Below are positions 11,801 through 21,100 of a stretch of 64,000 bases of DNA, in pieces. The stretch lies in contig OZ020515.1 in the NCBI GenBank assembly GCA_963971425.1, positions 13,098,291-13,162,290 of the forward strand, in the 5' to 3' direction. The notes below the pieces were generated by a model. It did no database searches. It saw only the letters and a list, made by a program, of their open reading frames with translations, and was not told the origin of the DNA. Position numbers and translations under genes: made by a program. This stretch comes from Bryoerythrophyllum caledonicum (Eukaryota > Streptophyta > Bryopsida > Pottiales > Pottiaceae). The number at the start of each line of letters is the position of its first letter. Position 1 is the first letter of the stretch.

Positions 11801-13046
11801 ATCTTGGGTGACATCCCTGACGGGATGTCGGTCCCATCCATCTCCAAGAATGCGTTGGACATTCCTTCATGGAACGAATATTCAATTGCGGAAGTGGAAT
11901 GCTTATTTGAGTTCTCAGATTACTTCCTTCATGAGTCCGGAGGCATACTAATCTTCTTGCCCGAGGTCCCCTCTATCCGGTCTGATGTATTGTCGTATGC
12001 AGGTGGATACGGTTTCAAAGTTTTTAGAGAATGGTGGGCAATTAACGACCTCCCATTTACTTCGCACATCAATGCTTCGCTAAAGGTGTACTTTCTTGTC
12101 TTTCACCTTACAATCAATTTGAGTACTTCTTTGAATTTGAACTAAGCTCTCATTCTAACAGCGTGGTGTGGAATTTGACTTGCTCTTCAATTACAGTCTC
12201 GAAGGTTTCGTGTCTTGTTCTTTGTTCGTGAGAACGTGGATGGTGCTAAGTTTACATTCAACAAGAACGAATTCCTCTCTGAGGTGGGAATGGGTGTGGA
12301 AGAATCCGATGTTCTTTTCAATTTCACCTCTGCCCAGTCTCAATCCATGCGAGGAGACATTCCATGGAGGGGGCCACGTGAGAAGGATGCTTACTTCCTC
12401 CAAATGTTGATCGAGGCGCTATCACAGCCTGGCGCGGTTGTTCTGGATGCGTTTGCCTCCACTGGTAAGTCTACTTTCTGTCTTGTGGTAACTTGTCACG
12501 TAATATTATTCTAATATTGTGAATTTTCTCTGTAGGAAATTCCGTGCGTGCATGCCAGATGTGCGGTCGACATATCGTTGCTTTGGAAAGCGACTCAGCC
12601 ATCTTCAATGAGAAGTTGAAGGCCCTTTCATCGGCATTACCGGGTCCGTCTAACCGAACTGACTCGCCTAGAGTGGCAACTCTCCCAGATGAAGACGTCC
12701 TTATTCGAAAAATCGTCAAACGTAATAGACTGAGTACGTAAGTTCAAGTTTTATGTGTTTGCAACTCTCTGCCATTCATTGTGAAGAACTCCATGATTTC
12801 AATACCTGATGATCTTGTGCTCTCTGTAGTTTGATTGCAAAGGCGGTTTCTCCACCCAAGGATTTTCTGCTGCCACCTTGGGCCGGACATGTAGCTGACA
12901 TCGTGGCGTCTATATCGTCTCCTCGCCATCATACCCGCAGTCAACAATATGATCCCCGTGTGGTTTGTTATCTGGATGTAGAAGCTGATGTCGAATTACA
13001 TGTCCTGCCCTCCTCTTCGGCCTCTAGTTCTTTTCCATCTACTTGA
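5892..13046 (+). CDS. MULE-1 cargo gene: ParB-like domain + DNA methyltransferase (spliced)
   Basis: I reconstruct a multi-exon gene from GT-AG sites with matching phase. Exons: 5892-6171, 6949-7023, one or two unplaced within about 7180-7600, then 8163-8216, 8294-8908, 9264-9462, 10023-10439, 10570-11550, 11738-12085, 12197-12464, 12536-12737, and 12830-13046 ending in TGA. The N-terminus is very basic (MKRRKRKALYY, RSRQMREKK), like a nuclear-localisation signal. A ParB/sulfiredoxin-like domain follows, then a middle region with an Ala-rich charged stretch (11100-11240), then a methyltransferase domain. Two likely lesions are visible: a one-base frame change near 8336-8345, and an in-frame TAA at 10059-10061. 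The domain pairing resembles ParB-methylase proteins of phages and bacteria. A role in modifying the transposon's own DNA, or in chromatin escape, is inference. The alternative is two adjacent genes, but the phase-consistent introns favour one. Confidence 0.7.
6172..6948 (+). other. Long first intron of the cargo gene
   Basis: Donor CTCG|GTGAGT (6172) and acceptor TTTTGCAG| (6948) fit phase 1 on both sides. The interval holds no convincing coding sequence; antisense ORFs around 6424-6793 are short and have no family features. Confidence 0.55.
7024..8162 (+). other. Cargo-gene segment with unplaced small exons
   Basis: Exon 2 ends in phase 1 (ACGG|GTAAGC at 7023) and the exon at 8163 needs a phase-1 partner. 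Coding-like stretches between them include 7202-7411 (ASEGAEEETVVKTCRMERL) and 7377-7518 (SMVELNLLSESEDRVEVLF). A donor-like GAGGGCGAT|GTAAGT lies near 7600. I cannot fix the exon ends. The rest is intron containing the palindrome array. Confidence 0.35.
7730..8095. repeat. GC-rich palindrome array inside the cargo gene
   Basis: The first hairpin has perfect 31-bp arms (7730-7760 and 7767-7797) around a 6-base spacer. The same motif set (GGTGCCG-N4-CGGCACC, TCCCTCTCCTCGCG, GAGAGGCACCAC) repeats about three times to 8095 with small changes. Transcribed, it would fold into strong stem-loops. All ORFs on either strand here are by-products of the repeat. A related but decayed palindrome family lies in MULE-2 (47990-49690). 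Confidence 0.85.
8294..8908 (+). CDS. Cargo-gene exon encoding the ParB-like domain
   Basis: Acceptor GTTTTTCAG| at 8293 and donor AACTG|GTGAGA at 8909 bound the exon; splicing to 9264 completes a Trp codon. The clean frame runs from the ATG at 8364. Residues about 37-70 (IPLCRMISLRVVRPYL, then a Gly-rich turn) look like the first strands of a ParB domain. The diagnostic motif FHVWDGNHRLQAW follows near 8755, matching the DGxHRxxA signature of ParB/Srx proteins. After it comes SVESIILNVDN...LLTALHQVN, like the ParB pattern of a strand followed by a helix ending in Asn. Known ParB-fold domains bind DNA or nucleotides (CTP in true ParB). Which activity applies here is unknown. Codons upstream of 8345 lie in another frame, suggesting a one-base indel. 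Confidence 0.7.
9264..11550 (+). CDS. Cargo-gene middle exons (9264-9462, 10023-10439, 10570-11550)
   Basis: Three exons with consistent phase-0 junctions link the ParB and methyltransferase parts. I recognise no domain. The first reads NWRNQKSH...LQYFDSLVGRDEIVAAEAK; the second is charged and helical; the third has LSGETETLFHGILSDME, then a motif-poor region, then an Ala/Lys/Glu-rich helix near 11110-11240 that may be a flexible or coiled linker. An in-frame TAA at 10059-10061 interrupts the second exon; it is one C-to-T step from a Gln codon. The 3' end at 11550 (CTCCAT|GTACTT) is the least certain junction. Confidence 0.55.
11738..13046 (+). CDS. Cargo-gene exons encoding a DNA methyltransferase domain
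   Basis: Exons 11738-12085, 12197-12464, 12536-12737 and 12830-13046 join in phase. The first carries LILGDIPDG at the place of catalytic motif IV, then GGILIFLPEV and GYGFKVFREWWAIND, the pattern seen after motif IV in N4-cytosine/N6-adenine enzymes. The second and third together give WRGPREKDAYFLQMLIEAL, then VVLDAFASTGNSVRAC and CGRHIVALESD. That is the classic order of a pre-motif-I helix, the SAM-binding motif I, and an acidic residue after gR. Catalytic motif before SAM motif marks the beta class. The catalytic tetrapeptide is D-I-P-D rather than (D/N/S)PP(Y/W), so activity or target base may differ. The last exon is Ser/Pro-rich and unconserved-looking. Confidence 0.75.
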
Positions 13047-14049
13047 GGAAACATTTTGTTTAGACTTTTATGTTTTCCTTGTCTCACGCGTTACAAAAGC
13101 ACCCCCCTTTGTTAAATCCAGTTTTTTCTTACACTTCCACAACTTGTTTACATTTTCTGAGTATGAAATGTTTGTTTTCTTTCACTGCCCACCTACAACC
13201 TGATTCCACGCTTTCCTTCTTGGCTGCGTATTTAATGAGATAGCCAAAATATCTAAACGTGATTCTCTTTTTCCTTCTTATATTTCGTCATTCCTATATC
13301 TTGAACTAGCGTTTCCTTAAGTTTCTATACTCACTCTTCTTCGACGGATTAAAAAATCCCCTCATTATCGTTTATTTGATTTTGTCACTATTTAGTGGCC
13401 TAAACAATCCATGTTGTCGAAAAAGATTATTTCTACTATGTACAGGCAATTTTACTTGTATATATAATGTCTCGGCAATAGTGAGTACGTGGCTTATTGT
13501 TTGACCTATAATTCCATAGCATGAAGTTATTCCTATTTTGACTTCCAGCATGAGCTCTCCAACCTCTCAATTCCAGATAATCTACTATGTAAACTAGGTA
13601 TCTTTAATCATTCTTATGCGTAGCCTAAAGTACTATGCCTCTTCCTAATCTTCGGCAAAATTTAGATATTCTTTTAATTACAATTCTCTTATATCATGCA
13701 ATGTAATAAGGGTCCCGAATTTTCAGGGGACGTTGGTATAGTAAATAAATGAACTCATTACTTGGTTTAATATAAAATTGTAGCCGCAAATTTGGGTTTA
13801 TAATGCATCGTCACTAATTGAAGGGTGTTCTAGCAATCCACGGCCATAGGGTTCTTACTTCCCTCCACAAACATATTCAATGTTTCCTTTTCAAAAAGTA
13901 CCATCATATATGGAATGGAATACCCAATAATTGTTTGAATTATATAGAATCCACGGCTATAGGCCCTAACCCGTCAACTTTAACTCTATTATACTTACTT
14001 TTGCACTTGCTTTATTGTCAACTATATGACTTCGTTTTTCCATAAAAAC
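13047..14049. other. Non-coding 3' end of MULE-1
   Basis: AT-rich sequence between the cargo stop codon and the right TIR. It must contain the cargo 3' UTR. I see no gene; short ORFs lack any family feature. Confidence 0.55.
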
Positions 14050-14117
14050 CCCAACTTTACCGCTCTAGGCTCACCGCTCACCGCTCACCGCTCTGGGCAC
14101 GCAAAATAGCTTCGTCC
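14050..14117 (-). repeat. MULE-1 right terminal inverted repeat
   Basis: Read on the minus strand it begins GGACGAAGCTATTTTGCGTG, then three GAGCGGT units and GAGCCTAGAGCGG. The first 20 bases match the left TIR except for about four positions near the tip. Confidence 0.85.
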
Positions 14118-14127
14118 CCTCACAATT
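14118..14127. repeat. Target-site duplication of MULE-1, right copy
   Basis: CCTCACAATT, identical to 1039-1048. It is followed by TACCGG, the continuation of repeat A as seen in copy B. Confidence 0.88.
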
Positions 14128-16107
14128 TACCGGAAAACAATCTCGGAAACAACCCGGTATACAGTCATGGTAAACCGATCAGGCAAAGCCGGATTCCAAC
14201 TACAACCACATTCAATAAATCAAACAAAGAAGATACAAGAATCACAACAATCTAGTACTAAGTAATTCACATAAGCAAGACAACTTTCCACGGGATAAAG
14301 GGATTTCATTCACTGTAAGGGTACAGAATCGGGAATACTCCAGACTTAAGCTTAGCCAGGATCTCTCCCGGTGTACCAAGAGGGGGATATCACCCCTCCT
14401 CCCCACCAATCCAAACACTTTCCACTTTAGGGATGCTATCATAAATAGCAGTGGGCTTCCCGGATCCCATCCGATAAGCAATTCTTCCCGGTCCAACCGA
14501 TCAAGAATTTGGAGTAGATCCTGGATCTTACTCCACCATCTAGCTTGGATATCCTACTCCCTCCGAAAGCCTTAGCTTACATTCAACCACATAGCACTCA
14601 ACAAGCGACAACCTTACACATCCTAGCAAAGACTCACTAGGAGGACTCAGCTCTTTCCCTCTCTACTCACATATGCTCAACAATAACTCTAGACACAAGT
14701 AATGAAGGCAAAACACAAGCAAAGCAACAAAGAAAAAAATACTTAAAACAAAAGCTCAAGGCTCCTTAAGTACACAAAGGCCACTAGCTACCCTCCAAAA
14801 CTAGGTCTACAAAAGGTAGGAAACAACATCTGGATCCTAGATTGACGGTCGCCTAGTCACCATCGGATTACTGATTTGAGCGGTAAACCAGAAGACTCCC
14901 GATCTGAGATAGGTAAAACATACTTCTACAAAAGTAGGTAGCTGGAGAATTCACTCAAGTGATAGTGACCGGGTGCACAATGGGGCCCATCGACATCACT
15001 ACTCCCACTCTAGCGTTAATTTACGGCACCTAGCAACATCCTATCAACAGATAAGATAAATGCACAATAACATATAATATAGGCTCATCCGGAAGACTTA
15101 TCCGGAAGAGTGGATTTATCTTCCGGTAGATCCATGGGAGGATTGACTAGAAGATTGGAAGTATCCACGGGTATGTAGTCAAGGAAATCCACAAGAAGGT
15201 TGGAAATCTCAACCGAGAGGTATACTGGTAGATAGGGAGTATCTATTGGTATATTGAAAGTATCCACCAATACATGAGAAGTTTCTACCGGATCAACAAG
15301 CATAGCTACCGGTGACTCTATCAAAGAATCCGTTTGTGAAAAGGAAAGATCAACCAGTTCCTTCCCGGAAGGATTGACTGGGAGACCTCGTTGTCTCTTA
15401 TAGACTTTCACATCGCATTCCTTCGAAGATGGAGAATCCGCTCTAGTCATTGGACATTGAGTGGATAGATCATCATCTTCTGAAGAAAGAGAACTGTACA
15501 AATAAACCTATTTTTCTTCCGGGTTAGGCTCCGGTCTTGCATTGGTATGGTGACACTCGTCTATCCAGCAAGCAATTTGGTAAGTGCCATCATAGTCTCC
15601 TGTGCCTTGACCTTCGTGTCAAGGTGCTCCTTGTGAGATGTCCGGAGATCCCTCTTCTTTGGCTAACTGTTCCGGGCTGCAATTAATATGTCATTGATGT
15701 CTTCTACTCCCAACACCTTCCGGAGATCCCTCTGAAGACTCTTTGCCTCCAGAAGCTCCATCTCCCATTGCTAGACATCCATGGTCACATCCTCAGAGAA
15801 CTTGGCTATTTTCTCCACCAATGTGAGATTCTTGGATGGCCGAGGTTGTATTGGGTTTTTCCCGGTGAGACCAGGATGACCTATCATTGTTCTAGAGAAA
15901 CCGAGATGATGACGCCTTCTGTTGGTTTGCCGGTAGTGCCAAACTTCCTTTTGAAAGTTGAGAAAAGGCCTAGGGAGAATGGTCCTGTAGAACCATCCCT
16001 TGCCTCCAAATCCTCTTTTCTTCCAGTTTTAGACAGCCACAATGCTCATACAAATGCAAGGAGTATGGAGTCAAGAAAGTCTTGGAACACCCATTGTCGT
16101 AGTCTAG
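14128..16107. repeat. Repeat A, right piece (A2)
   Basis: This continues A1 after the MULE. It aligns with copy B from about 16470 through the copia insertion site (A has GGATCCTAGATTGACGGTCG where B has the copia element) and into B's minus-strand gene. Homology to B stops near 16107; the missing part of A is found as copy C from about 25450. A2 is therefore the left flank of the insertion of B. Confidence 0.7.
15085..16107 (-). pseudogene. Minus-strand repeat gene, copy A (3' part)
   Basis: This is a relative of the gene at 22700-24522. The 138-aa stretch 15501-15085 matches its C-terminal part (SPSSKECDVKVYKRQRGLPV versus KVYERKRNLPV in copy B, then a Val/Pro/Asp-rich tail). The stretch 16107-15970 matches its central part (SKTFLTPYSLHLYEH versus SKTFLTSYLMHLYEH). 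Between them the frame changes repeatedly. The N-terminal coding part was separated by insertion of B and lies at 25450-26020. Function is unknown; see copy B. Confidence 0.65.
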
Positions 16108-17299
16108 TGGTTCGTTATTATCAAAATTAACCGAAATTAACCTTAAGCAAGCCCACCTTACCATATCATTTCCAGGGATTTTTATCGTGCATCAAACTCT
16201 TTAAATCTTAACAACAAATCACACATAATACCTCGGCACATCCTGGAGGATGGCTTCCCCGGTACCTTAGTAACCAGTAACAAGTAACCACATGTGTTTC
16301 AGTTAAACTCTGTTGAGCGTCAGAGTAGATTTTCGGTAAGTTTTTATAGTGCCCGGAAAGTCACTGCCCTCCGTTCTCGCAGTCCAGAGGCCACAATATC
16401 CACAATCTAATCCTACACCTTGAAAGAGTTATAAAGGTCGCAGCCGGTTTACCGGTCTTCACAATCTACCGGGAACTTGTCCCGGTAAACCGGTCACGCA
16501 AGCCCGGGTTCCAACTACAACAACACCCAATGAATCAAAGCAAGAAGATACAACAAGACTCACAACAAGTTAGTATTAAACAAATCATATGAGCAAAACA
16601 ACCTTCCACGGGGATCGTCGGAACTCATCCACTGCAAGGGTAATAATCCCGGAATTCATCGGGCTCATGCTTAGCCGGGATGTCTCCCAGTGTACCGAGA
16701 GAAGGGGGATGTCATCCCCTACTCCCCACCAATCCGAACACTTCCCACTTAAGGGAGGCTATCATAAATAGCCGTGGGCTTCCCGGATCCCATCCGGGAA
16801 AGCAACTCTTCCCGGTCCCACCGGTGAAAAGTCTAGAGCACAAGTCCCGGACCTCACTCTACCTATCTAACCCGGATATCCTAGCCCCTCGGGATGTCTC
16901 TACTCACACTCAATCATTTAACACACAACAAGTCACAACCTTGCATACCTAGCAAAGATACACTAGGAGGACTCAACTCTCTCCCGGTCCACTCACACAA
17001 GCTCAACAAAGACTCTAGACACAAGCAATGAAGGCAAGACACGAGGAGATCAACAAAGAGAAGAGTACATAACACAAGAGCCCAAGGCCCTTAAGTACAC
17101 AAAGGCCACTAGCTACCCTCCAAAACTAGATCCCCAAAAGGTGGAAATGGCATCTAAAGAGTGCACTAAAGTCAATAGCTACGCTCCAAAACTAGACCGC
17201 AAAAGGACAAAACGGCATCTAGGAGGTGCATTACAGTCTATGGCTACCCTCCAAAAGTAGCTCCACTACAAGAGAAAATGGCATCTAGATCCTAAAATC

Positions 17300-17304
17300 A
17301 AAGG
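17300..17304. repeat. Copia target-site duplication, left
   Basis: AAAGG directly before the 5' LTR, repeated at 22454-22458 directly after the 3' LTR. Five bases is the normal size for LTR elements. Confidence 0.85.
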
Positions 17305-17539
17305 TGTTGAGTATAGAGTGCTTAACTAGTATAGAAAGGTAGGACCAGCCCTACCTTAGAAGATAAGAAGTAGAAAAGGGTAGCTTGGTGTCATTGTCCC
17401 ATAAGGATTACAATCAAGGGCTGATGTATTCCATTGATAAGAAGAGCATGGGAAGTGGGAGAATTCACCTCTCTCATTGCAAGCTTTACCACCAACTTGT
17501 TCATTCTTCATTGTCTTCCTTTCATTTCATTCTTCAATA
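17305..17539 (+). repeat. Copia 5' LTR
   Basis: It begins TGTTGAGTATAG and ends CTTCAATA. The ends are near-inverted (TGTTG and CAATA); the last dinucleotide is TA rather than the usual CA, in both LTRs. The boundary is set by the AAAGG duplication. Confidence 0.9.
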
Positions 17540-17553
17540 GGTTATGGGCCCAC
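17540..17553 (+). promoter_or_regulatory. Primer-binding site matching the anticodon arm of initiator tRNA-Met
   Basis: GGTTATGGGCCCAC follows the LTR directly. From memory of the plant initiator tRNA-Met, this is the complement of its anticodon stem-loop (GTGGGCCCATAACC, containing the CAT anticodon), not of its 3' end. Drosophila copia is the known precedent: it is primed by a 5' half-tRNA of initiator Met. Most plant copia elements instead carry TGGTATCAGAGC. Confidence 0.75.
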
Positions 17554-18100
17554 GAACGTGAGTTGCGAAGGAGGGGAGGGCTGATCTACTTGGAGCAAGC
17601 TTGGAGCACCTTGGGAGAGCCGGATTGCTCAACATTGTGCCTTGGTGAGTGTTTGCTTGTTGTTGTGTTGTTGAGAGGTCGTTTGGGTGGATTTGAGGCT
17701 CATTGGAGCAACTAGGGTTTCATGTGTCTTCATTTAGGGTTAGGTCAGCACATTTGACCTTGGGATTGTGCTCTTGATGTTTGGAGTGCCCATTTGAGTG
17801 CATTAGAGTGCATGGTGTTGCACTAGTGTCTAAACTAGTGAGTTTAGTGGATGTGCACTTGAAGAGGGGCTGATGTGGACTAGAGGTGCCAAGGTGAGTG
17901 CCTAGGGTCGTGTGTAGCACTAGAGGTGCTGATTTGAGTGTTTAGAGTGGTCATTTATCCTAGAGGTGCTAAAGGGAGAGCTTAGGGTTGCAAGTGACAC
18001 TAGTAGGGCTGATTTGCACTTGCATGTGCACTTGGTATAGTGTTTTGAGTGCATAGGAGTTGCGAGGGTCTTGTGAAGAGGGTTGAAGTGCTTGGAGTGA
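17554..18100 (+). other. Copia leader
   Basis: About 0.55 kb between the primer-binding site and gag. It contains diverged repeats of a unit like GTGCTAAAG...TAGGGTTG...GCACTAGAGGTGC (17700-18010). A 93-aa ORF at 17434-17715 starts inside the LTR and has no family feature. The leader likely holds packaging and dimerisation signals (inference). Confidence 0.5.
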
Positions 18101-18124
18101 GTGGGAGCTACTCCACACCAAGCT

Positions 18125-21100
18125 ATGGCTTCAAGTGAAGGAGAGGGGCTACGGCTCGTGGACAAGTTCAATGGAGACAACTTCAGCCTATGGAAGTTCA
18201 AGATGGAGATGATCCTCTCCGCCAAGGACCTATGGGACATCGTGGATCAAACGGAGCTGCCCCCACCACCCACGGCCGATGAGAAGGACAAGAAAGACTA
18301 TGAGCGGCGTTGCAAGCGTGCCTTTGCGGTGATTGCCACCAACTTGGTGGACAAGGAGATGGCGCACATCAAGGCTTGCAAAGGACCAGCGGAAGCGTGG
18401 ACCACGTTGTGCAACATACACGAGACCAAGAGCCTCTCCAACATCTTGTTTTTGAGAAGGAAGTTCTTCACGGTGAAGATGGAGGAAGGCGGCGACATGT
18501 TGGATCACATCAACAAGGTAAAGTCCCTTGCGGACCAGCTCACTTGTTTAGATGTGCCCGTGAAAGACGAAGATGTTGTTATGACTTTGCTTGAAAGCCT
18601 TCCACCATCGTACGAGCACTTGATCACGGCCTTGGAGACGCGGCCCGTGAAGGAGCTCACCGTGGAGTTCATTACCGCACGACTTATGCATGAAGTGTCC
18701 AAGAGGAAGGAGAGGGAACCTCAAGGTGAAGATGCGGCAATGATCTCACGTCAAGACAAGAAGGGCAGCTCTAGCACAAGGCAAGAGGCGCGTACGTGCT
18801 ACAAGTGTGGCAAACCGGGCCACATTGCTCGCAATTGTTGGAGCAACAAGGAAGTGGCCAACAATGCAAGAGATGAGGTAACCCACAATGACTTTGTGTT
18901 TGTGGCCAATGGCGGGGCAACCAACACCTCCATCAACAATTGGATTGTTGATTCGGGGGCCACACAACACATGACACCCCACAAGCATGCCTTTGACACA
19001 TATGAGCCCATTTCGGGGCGCAACGTGTTTATGGGAGACAACGGCGTGGTGGAGGTGGTGGGCAAGGGTTCCATCGTGGTGGAGAGCAACGTGGAGGGCC
19101 AGCGGAGACGCATCGTGGTGCACGACGTGCTCCATGTGCCCAAGTTGCATGCCAACTTACTATCGGTGAGCAAGCTCGTATCAAGAGGGTTGGTGGTGCA
19201 ATTCAACACCAAAGGATGTGCGGTGCGCTCTTGTGAAGGTAATTTGATTGCCACATCTTCAATGGAGGCCAACTTGTATCGATTGGAGCTCAAGGTGGTG
19301 AGTGGGGCTGATGTGGGTTGCCTAGCACACTCATCAGCCAACGGGCCACTCATGGAGCTTTGGCATAGAAGGATGGGCCATCTCAATGCGAAGGGAGCCA
19401 AGGCGTTGCAAGGCATGGCAAACGGCATGGACCTAGGCAAGGCTCCATCCAATGTGGTGCCATTTGCTTGTGAAGGGTGCATTGAAGGCAAGCTTGCAAG
19501 GCAGCCCTTCCCTACCGATGGTGCGGAGCGTGCCACCAAGGTGTTAGAGCTGGTCCATTCGGACGTGTGCGGGCCGATGAAGACGACATCTTTTGGAGGA
19601 GCAAGGTACTTCCTCACCTTCATTGATGACTTTTCAAGGAAGGTGTGGGTGTATGTGCTCAAGTGCAAGAGTGAGGTGCTACCACGCTTCAAGGAGTGGA
19701 AGAGCTTGGTTGAGAAGCAATCGGAGCACAAGGTGAAGGTATTGCGCTCCGACAATGGCGGCGAGTACACGGGCAAGGCATTCGATGAGTTCTTGCGCAA
19801 GCATGGCATTGTGAGGAACACATCAGCCCCCTACACTCCACAACAAAATGGTGTTGCAGAGCGTGCAAACCGCACCATTGTGGAGATGGCGCGGTCCATG
19901 TTGTATGCCCAAGAGCTTGGGCGTGAGTTTTGGGCTGAGGCGGTGTGTACCGCGGTGTACACACGCAACCGGTGCCCTAGTAGGGCTCTCCAAGGTGTGA
20001 CGCCCGAAGAAGCATGGAGCGGTAAACGTCCCACCATCTCTCACATGCGTGTCTTTGGTTGTGTGGCTTATGCAAAGGTGCCCGATGAGAGGAGGACCAA
20101 GCTTGATGCAAAGGCCATCAAGTGCTTGTTCCTTGGATATTGTGAGGGCACGAAGGCGTATAGGCTGATTTGCATGGCAACGAAGAAGATAATCAAGAGC
20201 CCGGACGTGGAGTTCTTCGAAGACAAGGAGTCTTTGAAGGAGCATCCAAGTGGGAGTGTTGATGAAGGACCAGCCCTTGAGGTGGACGGCTCCTTCAAAT
20301 CCGATGATGATGAAGAGTTTGAAGAAGAGGCAAAGCCTTTGGTGGTGCAACCAGCCCTTTGTGGCCCTTCGGAGAGCTTTGTGGAGGGAGGGGAAGGCAC
20401 CATTGATGAAGAGGTGGAGGGCCAGCCCAAGCATGGAGGGCAATCGGCTCCTATTCTTCGTGCGAGGACAAGGAGGATTGCAAGGGAGGCTCCACCGCAG
20501 CCACCACCAAGGAAAGATGACAACGATACCACGGAGGCGTCTCGGTACTCGAGGAGGGTGCGCAAGCCACTTGGAGAGTGGTGGAAGAACCACATCTTGC
20601 CCCCACGTGATGTGGAGCGTGCAAACGTGGCTGCCATTGCGGAGCCTCACACCATGAGTGAGGCCATACACTCGCAAGATGCGAGCAAGTGGGAGCTAGC
20701 CATGCAAGAAGAGTATCACTCCTTGATGGCCAATGGAACGTGGGAGTTGGCACCATTGCCTTCAAACCGCAAGCGTGTAGGGTGCAAGTGGGTCTTTCGA
20801 ACGAAGAGGGATGCCAATGGTGACATCGTGAGGTACAAGGCAAGGCTCGTCGCAAAGGGCTTCTCACAAGTTGAAGGTGTGGATTTCAATGAGACCTTTG
20901 CTCCCGTTGCGAAGTTTAGCACCATTCGGTGCATGTTAGCGCTCGGGGCAGCCATGGACTTGGAGATCCATCAAATGGATGTGAAGACGGCCTTCTTGAA
21001 TGGAGAGTTGGAGGAGGATGTGTACATGGACCAGCCACCGGGGTTTGTGCAAGAAGGCCAAGCCCACCTTGTGTGCAAGTTGAAGAAGAGCCTTTATGGG

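Larger units (their letters stand above)
1049..14117. mobile_element. MULE-1: 13.1-kb Mutator-like transposon with ParB-methyltransferase cargo
   Basis: The element is bounded by terminal inverted repeats that both read inward as GG(A/G/C)5 then GCTATTTTGCGTGCC, followed by several copies of GAGCGGT, and by a 10-bp target duplication. It holds a minus-strand MULE transposase near its left end and a long divergent spliced gene with ParB-like and methyltransferase domains. It interrupts repeat A. A decayed relative with the same TIR starts at 44355. MULEs commonly capture genes; a complete long methyltransferase gene as cargo is unusual. Confidence 0.88.

Noticed and set aside
16108-16261. Target duplication of repeat B
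   Set aside because: Short words near the two junctions (GTTAT, GTTAA) are not identical; I could not define exact ends.
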